This document shows, piece by piece, positions 24,781 through 32,376 of a stretch of DNA of 32,438 nt. Position 1 is the stretch's first letter. Each line of letters starts with the position of its first letter. This stretch comes from Candidatus Altimarinota bacterium. Lineage in GTDB: Bacteria > Patescibacteriota > Gracilibacteria > JANQMV01. Under the pieces are notes generated by a model, which searched no databases, was not told the DNA's origin, and saw only the letters and a program-made list of their open reading frames with translations. The stretch is from assembly GCA_028279865.1 (NCBI GenBank), contig JANQMV010000002.1, positions 1 to 32,438 on the forward strand, written 5' to 3'. The position numbers and the translations under genes were made by a program.

Positions 24781-24899
24781 GTCATTCCGAGCGGATCCCG
24801 TTTGCGGGAGGAGCCGAGGAATCCCTTTCCGCTCGCTGAGGTTTTCTTCACCTCAGCGCCCTCAATCAAAGCATAAAGGAGAAAGACACCTTTATGAGA
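24781..24899. repeat. REP element plus right twin-hairpin unit
   Basis: 24781-24825 is a GTCATTCCGAGCGGATCCCG type with an internal CCCGTTTGCGGG hairpin. 24826-24899 repeats the twin-hairpin unit of 23510-23585. The second hairpin here (CATAAAGGAGAAAGACACCT) is degraded. Confidence 0.7.
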
Positions 24900-24914
24900 A
24901 GTAAAATAATTTTT

Positions 24915-25184
24915 ATGCCAGAAAATTTTAGAAAAAACAACGAAACGCCACCTATTTTTGATGAATGGATTATTTACTTTGAACGCCACAAAACACACAT
25001 GGTCTCAACCAGTAAAATGCCAGAGGGAGCAGAAATTCTTGTACATACATTCATGCATCATAGAAGACTAAAAGGAGAAAAAGACGCTCAAGCAACAAAA
25101 CAAGCTTCTGAAGATTTTGAAAAATTAACAGGACATTCCCTTTATGATCTGTTTGATTATAAATATCAAAAAAACTCAATCTAA
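24915..25184 (+). CDS. Small protein of unknown function
   Basis: From ATG 24915 (MPENFRKNNETPPIFDEW) it has 89 residues and no membrane segment. An upstream in-frame ATG at 24894 lies in the REP unit (it encodes MRSKIIF), so it is less likely the real start. It contains HTFMHHRRLKGEKDA and KLTGHSLYDLFDYKY. I do not recognise the family. Confidence 0.55.
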   Translation: MPENFRKNNETPPIFDEWIIYFERHKTHMVSTSKMPEGAEILVHTFMHHRRLKGEKDAQATKQASEDFEKLTGHSLYDLFDYKYQKNSI

Positions 25185-25328
25185 ATACTTCTTTAGTTGG
25201 AACAGTTTTTACAACCTGTCTCCAAACAGTCACCACCAACTCAAACACAAAACAGTGGAAAAATTTTGAAATAAGGAAAGATTTTTTCCAAAAAAAAACA
25301 TTAAAAAATCTAAATATAAAATACACTT
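25185..25328. other. Gap with partial repeat
   Basis: CTTTAGTTGGAACAGTTTTT with ACAACCTGTC (about 25190-25220) resembles 24239-24272. TTTTGAAATAAG (about 25262-25273) recurs at 25898-25909. No gene or clear promoter seen. Confidence 0.4.
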
Positions 25329-25841
25329 ATGCAAACAATTGTCGTTTACAAATCAATCTCGGGGTTTACAAAAAAGTACGCTGAATGGATCGCAGACGAA
25401 CTGAATGCAGATATTTTCAAACTCAGCCAAACAAACAAAAATATTCTTGAAAAATATGACACCATAATTTATGGAGGCGGACTACACGCAGTAGGAATTG
25501 CCGGACTCAAAAAAATGAAAAAAATGCTACAAGAAATCAAAAACAAAAAACTACTTGTTTTTGCAACCGGAGCATCTCCCCGGAAAAAAGGTCTCATTGA
25601 TAAAATTAAAAAAGATAACCTCAATAATGAAAATATTGAATTATTCTACTTTAGAGGCGGATTTGATTTTGGCAAATTAAGTTTAGGCTACAAAATTCTT
25701 ATGTTTATATTTGTTAACATCCTAAAACTAAAACCCAAGAAAACCGAAGATGACATAGGCATGATTTCGGCTTATGAAAAACCTGTTGATTTCACAAAAA
25801 AAGAATATATCAATGATCTTATTGCAAGTGTCTCCAAATAA
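25329..25841 (+). CDS. Flavodoxin-domain protein (HemG/flavodoxin_5-like)
   Basis: A 170-residue protein with MQTIVVYKSISGFTKKYAEW, where a YKSxSGFT loop matches the flavodoxin phosphate-binding loop. IIYGGGLHAVGIAGLKKM and LLVFATGASPRKKG follow (second and third FMN loops). This pattern is nearest the flavodoxin_5 family that includes HemG-type protoporphyrinogen oxidase. No heme genes are in the window, so a general FMN electron-transfer role is safer. A hydrophobic segment (ILMFIFVNILKL, about 125-136) also occurs in that family. Confidence 0.75.
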   Translation: MQTIVVYKSISGFTKKYAEWIADELNADIFKLSQTNKNILEKYDTIIYGGGLHAVGIAGLKKMKKMLQEIKNKKLLVFATGASPRKKGLIDKIKKDNLNNENIELFYFRGGFDFGKLSLGYKILMFIFVNILKLKPKKTEDDIGMISAYEKPVDFTKKEYINDLIASVSK

Positions 25842-25967
25842 CTTTTGAGCAACTTCCGCTTAGTGAAGGATTCTTTTTTGCAAGCCACTCTAAAAGATTT
25901 TGAAATAAGAAAAAAATTTATTACAATAATTTCTGAAAAATAAAAATAAATTTAACCTTAAAACAAA

Positions 25968-26606
25968 ATGTTCCAACCAAAAAAACACAGCTGGCAACTT
26001 TGGCTCTCGAGAATTCTTTGGCTTTCTGTCATCTTCTCCGCAATTTCAGCATTTTTTAAACAAGACTGGTGGTTATTAATAATGTCGATCTTTACTCTCG
26101 GACTTATGATCGCTCCTTTAATTTTAGAAAAAAAACTAGCCGTACGCTTGCCGATTTCTTTTGAAATCATCCTGACCGCTTTTATTTATGCCTCGGTTTT
26201 TCTCGGATCAGCAAATGATTTTTATGAAAAATACCATTGGTGGGATATAATCCTACATGCTGAAGCTGGATTTTTCACAGGCTTTATCGGCTTTACACTT
26301 TTATTTCTTTTTTTTAGCGAAAATAAAATTAAAGCTGTCCCCTCATTAATTGCGTTTTTCGCCTTTAGCGTTGCAATGATGATTGCCAGTGTTTGGGAAA
26401 TTTTTGAATATTTTATGGACACGCTATTTGGCTTAAAAATGCAAAGAAGTGGCTTGCCGGACACAATGGGAGACTTAATTTTGGGAGCATTTGGAGCACT
26501 AGTTGTTGCAATTTTAGGTTATGTTTACTTAAAATTTAATCAAAAAAATTGGGTACAAAAAATGATTGACGAATTAATAGAGGAAAATCCTCAATATCGC
26601 AATTAA
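25968..26606 (+). CDS. YjdF-like (DUF2238) membrane protein
   Basis: A 212-residue protein with about six hydrophobic helices. HWWDIILHAEAGFFTGFIGF has the W-D-x-x-x-H pattern, and WEIFEYFMDTLFG is followed by LPDTMGDLILGAFGALVVA. These conserved acidic/His patches within the membrane part match the DUF2238/YjdF family of unknown function. The C-terminal tail is charged. Start ATG 25968; 28 nt before the frameshifted gene downstream. Confidence 0.7.
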   Translation: MFQPKKHSWQLWLSRILWLSVIFSAISAFFKQDWWLLIMSIFTLGLMIAPLILEKKLAVRLPISFEIILTAFIYASVFLGSANDFYEKYHWWDIILHAEAGFFTGFIGFTLLFLFFSENKIKAVPSLIAFFAFSVAMMIASVWEIFEYFMDTLFGLKMQRSGLPDTMGDLILGAFGALVVAILGYVYLKFNQKNWVQKMIDELIEENPQYRN

Positions 26607-26634
26607 AATCAAGTACCTAATTTTCCTTTTCTAG

Positions 26635-27058
26635 GTGAAAGAAAAAATCATCGAAATCATCAATTGCAATCCTGATATTTCCTACAAAGAGCTTCAAGCT
26701 CAAGCAATAGAAATGAAAGTGTCTAAAGATATTGTTGAAAAGGCTTGGAAAGAAACACACCCTATTAGTATGAGAATATTTTGATTATTTTATTATCGCT
26801 GCATTACCTCTAATTATTTATCCTGGAGTCTTCTTAGCTAGTATTATGGGACTTGCTGCATATACAGTAGGTAAGACAACATTCACTATTCTCCTTTCTC
26901 AAATTTTTTACTGGCTAACTCTTTTTTATCCCATTATATACATCTATAGTTTCGTCCAATTTAAAAAATCAAAAACTAAGAAAGAGAAATTAATTTTTCT
27001 TTCAATACCTTATTTTTGCCTTATCCTTTGCGTGATAATATTCAAAGTCATGGTATGA
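26635..27058 (+). pseudogene. Membrane protein split by a +1 frameshift (or programmed frameshift)
   Basis: Frame 1 starts with GTG 26635 and encodes a helical N-terminal domain (KEKIIEIINCNPDISYKELQ, then EMKVSKDIVEKAWKE), ending at TGA 26782. The +1 frame continues directly with DYFIIAALPLIIYPGVFLAS and two more hydrophobic helices, to TGA 27056-27058. It has no good start before 26846 and a stop at 26771. A single extra T in ATATTTTGA (about 26776-26784) explains the break, and so would ribosomal slippage at TTT TGA, reminiscent of the prfB CTT-TGA site. If not joined, the product is a 49-residue peptide plus a 70-residue two-helix protein. Family not recognised. Confidence 0.55.
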
Positions 27059-27087
27059 TCATGATGGGTAATTAATCCACTTTTATT

Positions 27088-27243
27088 ATGGAAATCAGTA
27101 TTGGGCAAATGATTTTAACGGGAGGAATTATTACACTAACCGGTGCGTTAATCATTGAAGGACTTACCTTGTATGGAACAAACGAAGAAGCGCTCTGGGC
27201 AGAAACAAATGATGACCTATCTGATTTTTCCGAAAAAAACTGA
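27088..27243 (+). CDS. Small single-helix membrane protein
   Basis: A 51-residue ORF from ATG 27088: MEISIGQMILTGGIITLTG leads into a hydrophobic helix, followed by an acidic tail (NEEALWAETNDDLSDF). It ends in TGA, one of the very few TGA stops in the window. Read with TGA as Gly it would end six codons later at TAA. Too short for family assignment. Confidence 0.4.
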   Translation: MEISIGQMILTGGIITLTGALIIEGLTLYGTNEEALWAETNDDLSDFSEKN

Positions 27244-27334
27244 AAAACACTTGCCTTAAATTAATACCAAATGCATCTCACTCAAAAATAAAGGTAAGCA
27301 GGACTTTTTTAAGTAAAATCTTTATTCTTCACCT

Positions 27335-27637
27335 ATGAGCAAGAGAACAATCCTTGAACAAGTTGAAATCTGTAGAGGGCTAAGACTTTCAACTGAAGAT
27401 ACTTTGGCAACATTAGACGGAGCTGCGATTGGTCTTGCAACACTTGAAGGAGGAGAAACTATCGTTCTGGATATTTTTGAAAAATATGTTAGCAAGAACA
27501 TAAAAGGCACTAGGGAAAAAATTGTAGAAATCACTGATTTGGACATTTTCGAATCCAAAGAATCCTTGTCAAATTTTTTACAAAAAAATACAAAACTAAG
27601 GATTGCTTCTTTAAAAATTGATCTAGCTAACGTGTAA
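27335..27637 (+). CDS. Hypothetical protein
   Basis: A 100-residue soluble protein without recognised motifs: a helical start (MSKRTILEQVEICRGLRL), a Gly/Ala-rich middle (LDGAAIGLATLEGGETIVL), then charged helices. It starts at ATG 27335 and ends TAA, with 90-110 nt gaps on both sides. Confidence 0.5.
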   Translation: MSKRTILEQVEICRGLRLSTEDTLATLDGAAIGLATLEGGETIVLDIFEKYVSKNIKGTREKIVEITDLDIFESKESLSNFLQKNTKLRIASLKIDLANV

Positions 27638-27748
27638 CATTTTTTGGAGTTATCTATTTTTTTAAATCTAAATCAACACAGCACTACAAATTAAGTCAGA
27701 GTAAATTTCCAAACTGCATTACATATTTTTCTTAACCCGCTTTTGTAC

Positions 27749-28279
27749 ATGAATAAAAATCCAAAAGTAATCCTTTATATCGCTATGAGCTTGGATGGCT
27801 ATATTGCCAGAAGGGATGGTTCTGTTGATTGGTTGGATAAATTTAATTCTTCCGGAGAAGATTATGGCTATTATGAATTTTTTGATTCTATTGAGACTGT
27901 TTTGATGGGCAGCTCTACTTACAGACAAATCTTAGATTTTGGTGAATTTCCTTATAAAGGTAAAAATTGTTTCGTCTTTTCCAGCAAAAACAAAAAAGCA
28001 AAACATGTAGAATTTATTAATGCAGATGTTCGTCAGTTTTTGCAAAATTTGAAGGTAAAAGAAAATGAAAAAATCTGGCTTGTCGGTGGTGCAAATTTGG
28101 CAAATCAGTTTATCAAGCATAATTTAATTGATGAATACATCCTTTTCACTATGCCGGTTTTACTGGGATCCGGTATTAAGCTTTTTGACAAGACAAATCA
28201 AGAATTACCCTTGTTACTCAAAAAAACTGAAACTTTTAAATCCGGCGTGATTGAGTCACATTACCAAAGTGCCAAATAA
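27749..28279 (+). CDS. Dihydrofolate reductase-like / RibD C-terminal domain protein
   Basis: From ATG 27749 (TTG at 27743 is an alternative) it has 176 residues. VILYIAMSLDGYIARRDGSV and DWLDKF are the substrate-side motifs of the YyaP/YwjB-type DHFR-like family. VLMGSSTYRQIL and EKIWLVGGANLANQFIKHNL match the NADPH-binding parts, and the VLLGSGIKLFD tail is typical. In this family the true reaction is usually unknown; it may be a reductase using NADPH. It is followed by a strong bidirectional terminator. Confidence 0.82.
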   Translation: MNKNPKVILYIAMSLDGYIARRDGSVDWLDKFNSSGEDYGYYEFFDSIETVLMGSSTYRQILDFGEFPYKGKNCFVFSSKNKKAKHVEFINADVRQFLQNLKVKENEKIWLVGGANLANQFIKHNLIDEYILFTMPVLLGSGIKLFDKTNQELPLLLKKTETFKSGVIESHYQSAK

Positions 28280-28289
28280 AATCATAAAA

Positions 28290-28343
28290 AAGCGAAGAGG
28301 CAGTTTGGAAATATCTTCCAAACTGCCTCATTTTAAGTCGCTT
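28290..28343. terminator. Bidirectional terminator between convergent genes
   Basis: GAGGCAGTTTGGAA (28297-28310) and TTCCAAACTGCCTC (28316-28329) form a perfect 14-bp stem, extended outward by AAGCGA/TCGCTT. A-rich on the left and T-containing on the right, it sits between the DHFR-like gene (+) and the exported-protein gene (-). Confidence 0.8.
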
Positions 28344-28351
28344 CCCTCTAT

Positions 28352-28858
28352 TTAGGTAACAGGATTAGAACTTCTTTTGATAATAATCTTCCTGTTTTCC
28401 TCTAAATTTAAATCTTTGAGAAAAAAATTACGATAACCAGTTTCCTTAAGCAGAACAACAGCTTCTCCTCCATCATTTGGGTATCCTTGGAAAACCGCAT
28501 AATAGACAGAAATTTTATAAACAGCAGATTGGCTATCATAATCAACCCTTAAAAGCTCCAGCTCATTAATATAAACATAGAAGCTTGTTTTCGATTGCTC
28601 CACTGTCGTTTTTGGAACAGCTCCTCCTTGATCAGAAAGGGCAAACCAAGCAATTGCCTGAGATAAAATCAAAACATCCTTATAATAAAGATTAAAATAA
28701 AAATCTTTTTCACCTCCCTCAAGAGAGTAGGTAAAAGGTTTGATTCTATCAACTTCTGCTGCGTTTACAACTTTACAATTTGCCTCTAGCACTGAACAAA
28801 GTATAAGAAAAACTAGCAACAAAACCATTAACCGCGTGGGGGTTTTTCTTTTTTCCAT
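28352..28858 (-). CDS. Exported protein of unknown function with strong SD
   Basis: A 168-residue protein with a signal peptide: MEKRKTPTRLMVLLLVFLIL, then SVLEANCKVVNAAEV with a probable cleavage after VNA. The mature part is mostly beta-like (FYFNLYYKDVLILSQAIAWF, YKISVYYAVFQGYP), with a final RNFFLKDLNL. No family recognised. Unlike most genes here it has a strong Shine-Dalgarno (AAAGGAG, 28869-28875) at good spacing before ATG 28858. It also has its own TTGACA promoter and a long structured leader, and is the only minus-strand gene of the right end. These features suggest independent regulation and possibly transfer. Confidence 0.65.
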   Translation of the reverse strand: MEKRKTPTRLMVLLLVFLILCSVLEANCKVVNAAEVDRIKPFTYSLEGGEKDFYFNLYYKDVLILSQAIAWFALSDQGGAVPKTTVEQSKTSFYVYINELELLRVDYDSQSAVYKISVYYAVFQGYPNDGGEAVVLLKETGYRNFFLKDLNLEENRKIIIKRSSNPVT

Positions 28859-28867
28859 AAAAAGTAA

Positions 28868-29027
28868 TCTCCTTTAAATAATGAAGAGGGAAGCTGCCCC
28901 CTTCTTAATTAATATTAAAAAAATATTAAAAACCGACTCATTTCAGAGAAGGTGTTTTTTACCAAACCCTTATCCTAAATAAGGGGACAAATGACTCTTC
29001 ATTATTCTCGATGATTTTAAAGAACCA
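28868..29027 (-). promoter_or_regulatory. Structured 5' leader of the exported-protein gene
   Basis: On the minus strand, AATAATGAAGAG (29006-28995) is perfectly complementary over 12 bp to CTCTTCATTATT (28888-28877), which ends beside the SD. The second arm also overlaps CCCTCTTC (28890-28883), which can instead pair with GAAGGGGG (28903-28896). These two pairings exclude each other. A perfect 7-bp hairpin CCCTTAT/ATAAGGG (28967-28985) lies between. This is the layout of a switchable leader, but no known riboswitch is recognised. Confidence 0.4.
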
Positions 29028-29033
29028 GATCTC

Positions 29034-29062
29034 ACTATGCTGCCAATTTAATTTTTTGTCAA
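29034..29062 (-). promoter_or_regulatory. Probable promoter of the exported-protein gene
   Basis: Minus-strand TTGACA (29062-29057), 17 nt, then CATAGT (29039-29034). The transcript would begin near 29027 and carry a leader of about 170 nt. Confidence 0.45.
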
Positions 29063-29114
29063 TAAAAGTGCCAACTATTGCGTTCCTTAAAAAAAATTAA
29101 AATTTATAGATTTT

Positions 29115-29143
29115 TTGTTTTAGCAGAAGTTTTAGGATATAAT
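29115..29143 (+). promoter_or_regulatory. Probable promoter of the 29181 gene
   Basis: TTGTTT (29115-29120) and a perfect TATAAT (29138-29143) are 17 nt apart, with the start codon at 29181. Confidence 0.45.
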
Positions 29144-29180
29144 TCCCCTGTTCAAAGTTAATTTTCAATACACAGAAAAA

Positions 29181-29447
29181 ATGATAAAGAAATCATGCTT
29201 TCAATGCGGAGCAAAAGAAGAAAATAAAAATTTGCATGGCTACCCTGTTTGCCAAACCTGCAAATCTAAACTGAAATTATTTACCGATGAAAAAATTGGA
29301 GAATTTATCACAGAGTACAAAAAAAATAAAAAACACTCACTGGAAGCAGAAATGAAACAGAGATTAGATATTTTAGAAAAAGATTATATTAGAAAGAAAA
29401 TCAAACTTTTGCATGTACTGGCAAGAATAAAAAAAATAAAAAAATAG
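29181..29447 (+). CDS. Small zinc-ribbon protein
   Basis: 88 residues. CFQCGAKEE and CQTCKSK give two CxxC pairs (about residues 6-9 and 24-27) that could bind one zinc. A basic, helical C-terminal half follows (KQRLDILEKDYIRKKIKLL, RIKKIKK). Such proteins bind nucleic acid or act as adaptors; no specific family is recognised. It is 46 nt before the large secreted protein and probably cotranscribed from the promoter at 29115-29143. Confidence 0.6.
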   Translation: MIKKSCFQCGAKEENKNLHGYPVCQTCKSKLKLFTDEKIGEFITEYKKNKKHSLEAEMKQRLDILEKDYIRKKIKLLHVLARIKKIKK

Positions 29448-29493
29448 ATCTAATATCGCCCTTTAGTCAGTTTTAAATTTTAAATAATTTTCC

Positions 29494-31461
29494 ATGAAAA
29501 AATTCTTTAATCTTCTTTTATCGTTAGCAATTCTTTTCCTGGCTGCCTTTTTTATACAGACTAGGTTCTTACCGCCGGAAACAAACCTTTTGCCAACAAA
29601 AATCCCGGATTCATCTTCGGAAAAGGATAAAATCGACGAATTATTCCAGTCTCTCAAAGAGAGCACGCAGATTGATTTTTCTGAAGATGTGGCAGCTGAA
29701 TTTGAATGGGCGACAGAAAATAGTAGGCAATCTATCTCCGGAAAAAAAATTATCGCACAGACTTCACTGAGTTCCGCCAATACGATAGACCGGTTCTTTT
29801 ATGAAAATAGTTTTAATCTTGATCAATATAATTTAGCGGATGGGAGCGTTGCTTCGCTTGTCGGATTTCAAAAAGATTCGCTTATTTGTAAAGTCTTAGT
29901 TCAAAGTGAATACGACGAGTTTAGCCTGCCGACAGAATCGACGAAAACCGAAGTTGAAATAGATTGTGGAATTTTAGAAAAACAAGAACCTCGCATCATC
30001 ATTAACACAAGCCCCCATGATCCTTTGGCGATGATTTCTGTGAACGAACAAGGAATCGGAATCAAACTCTATACAAAAGAATTACAAAATAAAGAAATTG
30101 TGGATTATTTTATCATTGAGACAGCAAATTCAAATCCTGTAAAAGTCGTGGTAGATGAAAAAGGCAGGTCAAAAGAAGTTTTTATTGAGGATTATGTATT
30201 GCAATTTTCCAATTACACTGAAAAAACCGTCGATCTTTCTGTGGTCGCTCCGGATGGTAAAATTGAAAATGCAAAAAATCTACCAATTAACAAAGCAAAA
30301 GTTAGCTTAATCCCCATGATTTACGCTGCAAATTCTCCTGAAAGTGCAGGTAAGCGCAATGATAATCTGGACGGAAAATACTATTCCGATGTCGTAGGTA
30401 CTGCATGGAATGGCGTTATTTGCGCGGGAGGGATTTTAACTAATATTATTCCCAATCCCGTCTCTACAACAACAGCGGTAATTGGCTGTGGAACTTTGGT
30501 TTCTCGAGTCACGCCAACACCAGGGAAAATTAACAATTGCAGTGACAAAAGTGTTTTTGATTGTATCACAGGAAAAATTTCATCAATTATTTCCACTCCC
30601 GAATCATTTACTTACCTAAGAGGAAGCGTTGCTTCATCAGATGGAGCACACTTGATCCCGGAAGTTGCCATTACTCTCAAGCACAAATCAGGTTCGGAAA
30701 AAAAAGCAGTTAGTCAAAAATATGGTATATATGGTGACAATGCGGAATTACCTTTGGAAAAAAACGGAGCATATACCCTAGAATTTTTGCACCCTGAGTT
30801 TAAAGTTAAGACTCTGCAAATTGTGCTAAGTGACGAGCGCATTAAAATTGTTGAGGAAGAAAGCAAAGAAACATTTGTTGACATTGCCAACACCGAAGAT
30901 GCCTTGATTTCTTTGGACATAACTCTGGAATTAGCCAGTGGTTTTAAAGCAGAAATTTCCACACGAGATAGTGCCAATACAGCAGCAGGAATCTATGGAG
31001 ATTTAAGAGGCTCCATTGAAATCAATCCGGATGGATTTGGAAAATACGAATGCAATTGGGAGCTTTCCGGCACAATTGACTATGAAGCCAGCTCCGGTTA
31101 CGGCGGTATGCACGGTGATGTCAAAGCATATTCTACCAGTTGTAGCGGGGAGGAAAATGCTGATGGTAAAATCGAGCTTATTGGAACAGCCGACGGCATG
31201 GAACCTCTTCCCGACAGTATTACTGAAGAGCAGCTTAAATCGCCTATTTTCGAGGGATATAGTGAAATTGTGGGAGAAATGAAAGATATAGGATTCAAGA
31301 TAGATTTAGAGCAAAAACCGGAAGGAATGCACGGAAATATCTTGATCTCCAGAACCAGTTTTCAAGGAAAAGCGACTGAGGGAAATGAGAATATTGGTAG
31401 TGCAATTCGTCTAAAAAGAGGTCTGAATCAAGGAATTTATTTTCTGGCATTGCCTAATTAA
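29494..31461 (+). CDS. Large membrane-anchored or secreted protein of unknown function
   Basis: 655 residues. An N-terminal hydrophobic helix (about 5-23, FNLLLSLAILFLAAFFIQT) acts as signal or anchor and the rest appears extracellular. The first half is beta-like with conserved-looking Pro/Gly turns. A central Gly/Cys stretch (GTAWNGVICAGGILTNIIP, about 302-320) could be a short hydrophobic segment. At about 365-450, YLRGSVASSDGAHLIPEVAI and YTLEFLHPEFKVKTLQIVL look like a carboxypeptidase-regulatory/Ig-like beta-sandwich. The C-terminal part repeats Gly/Glu-rich strands with two Cys (YECNWELSG, STSCSGEENADGKIELIGT). No catalytic motif seen. Confidence 0.65.
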   Translation: MKKFFNLLLSLAILFLAAFFIQTRFLPPETNLLPTKIPDSSSEKDKIDELFQSLKESTQIDFSEDVAAEFEWATENSRQSISGKKIIAQTSLSSANTIDRFFYENSFNLDQYNLADGSVASLVGFQKDSLICKVLVQSEYDEFSLPTESTKTEVEIDCGILEKQEPRIIINTSPHDPLAMISVNEQGIGIKLYTKELQNKEIVDYFIIETANSNPVKVVVDEKGRSKEVFIEDYVLQFSNYTEKTVDLSVVAPDGKIENAKNLPINKAKVSLIPMIYAANSPESAGKRNDNLDGKYYSDVVGTAWNGVICAGGILTNIIPNPVSTTTAVIGCGTLVSRVTPTPGKINNCSDKSVFDCITGKISSIISTPESFTYLRGSVASSDGAHLIPEVAITLKHKSGSEKKAVSQKYGIYGDNAELPLEKNGAYTLEFLHPEFKVKTLQIVLSDERIKIVEEESKETFVDIANTEDALISLDITLELASGFKAEISTRDSANTAAGIYGDLRGSIEINPDGFGKYECNWELSGTIDYEASSGYGGMHGDVKAYSTSCSGEENADGKIELIGTADGMEPLPDSITEEQLKSPIFEGYSEIVGEMKDIGFKIDLEQKPEGMHGNILISRTSFQGKATEGNENIGSAIRLKRGLNQGIYFLALPN

Positions 31462-31549
31462 AATCTTGGAATCATCAAACATTGTTACCTTTTTCAAATT
31501 TTAACGTATCACTACCTGAAGATCATTTTATTTTTTAATTCAAAAAAAC

Positions 31550-32317
31550 ATGAAAAAAGAAGCAACTATGATTGTCTCGGTAGTTGTCGTCTGCGCGACA
31601 ATCTTCGGTGTTACGCAAAACTTAAAAAACACAGGCATTTCAATCAAAAATACCGGAACTGTCGGTAATGCCGTTCAGAACTCAATTAATGTCTATGGTG
31701 AAGGAAAAGTCATGGCTACACCCGATATTGTACGTATTCACGCCGGTGTGTCTGAAACGCGTGATACGACCAAAGAAGCCCAAGACGCTACAAATCAAAA
31801 AATCAGTAATATTTTAGATATCCTCAAAAAACAAGGTGTACCTGAAAAAAATATTCAAACAGCCAATCTTTCCTTTGATGAAGAATATGATTGGAGTGAA
31901 AACAAACGTGAAGTCATCGGTCAAAGAGTCAGACAAACTTTAGAGGTTAAAGTTCCCGGAATTATCAAGAACCCTGAGAGAGTGACGAATATCTTGGATC
32001 AGCTTGGAACTGTTGACGGACTGGAATTAAATTCGGTAATGTTTGATATTGAAGATAAAAAAGAATTTTATACAGCCGCACGTGCCAAGGCATATGAAAA
32101 AGCTGAGCAAAAAGCTCAAGAGTTGGCAGGTCTCAGTGATGTAAAACTTTTAAAACCAATCACTATTTCCGAAAGTAATGTCAGCTTTATCCAGCCGAGG
32201 TATTCAAACTATGCCTTTGCGGAAAAAAGTATGGATGACAGTGTCGGAGGATCAGCTCTACCGTCAGGGGAACTGGAAATAACCACAAAACTTGATGTTA
32301 TCTTTGGGATAAAATAA
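31550..32317 (+). CDS. SIMPL (DUF541) domain protein
   Basis: A 255-residue protein with an N-terminal membrane helix or signal (about 7-23, MIVSVVVVCATIFGVTQNL). A SIMPL/DUF541 domain follows, recognisable by INVYGEGKVMATPDIVRIHA, ILDILKKQGVPEKNIQT and AYEKAEQKAQELAGL. The family forms periplasmic or surface oligomers of uncertain function (BP26/OMP28 relatives). ATG 31550 is 88 nt after the preceding gene; a terminator follows. Confidence 0.88.
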   Translation: MKKEATMIVSVVVVCATIFGVTQNLKNTGISIKNTGTVGNAVQNSINVYGEGKVMATPDIVRIHAGVSETRDTTKEAQDATNQKISNILDILKKQGVPEKNIQTANLSFDEEYDWSENKREVIGQRVRQTLEVKVPGIIKNPERVTNILDQLGTVDGLELNSVMFDIEDKKEFYTAARAKAYEKAEQKAQELAGLSDVKLLKPITISESNVSFIQPRYSNYAFAEKSMDDSVGGSALPSGELEITTKLDVIFGIK

Positions 32318-32340
32318 TTAAATCAAAATTAAGTCAAAAA

Positions 32341-32376
32341 AGGAAGCAGCCAAAAAAAGGCTTGCTTTCTTTTTTT
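32341..32376 (+). terminator. Intrinsic terminator after the SIMPL gene
   Basis: GGAAGCAGCC, a 7-A loop, then GGCTTGCTTTC form a stem with one mismatch, followed by a run of T. It lies about 25 nt after the stop. The remaining bases to the window end show nothing. Confidence 0.75.

Noticed and set aside
24894-24914. Start of the 24915 gene at the earlier ATG 24894
   Set aside because: The extra seven codons lie in the REP unit that is also found in noncoding DNA at 23580.
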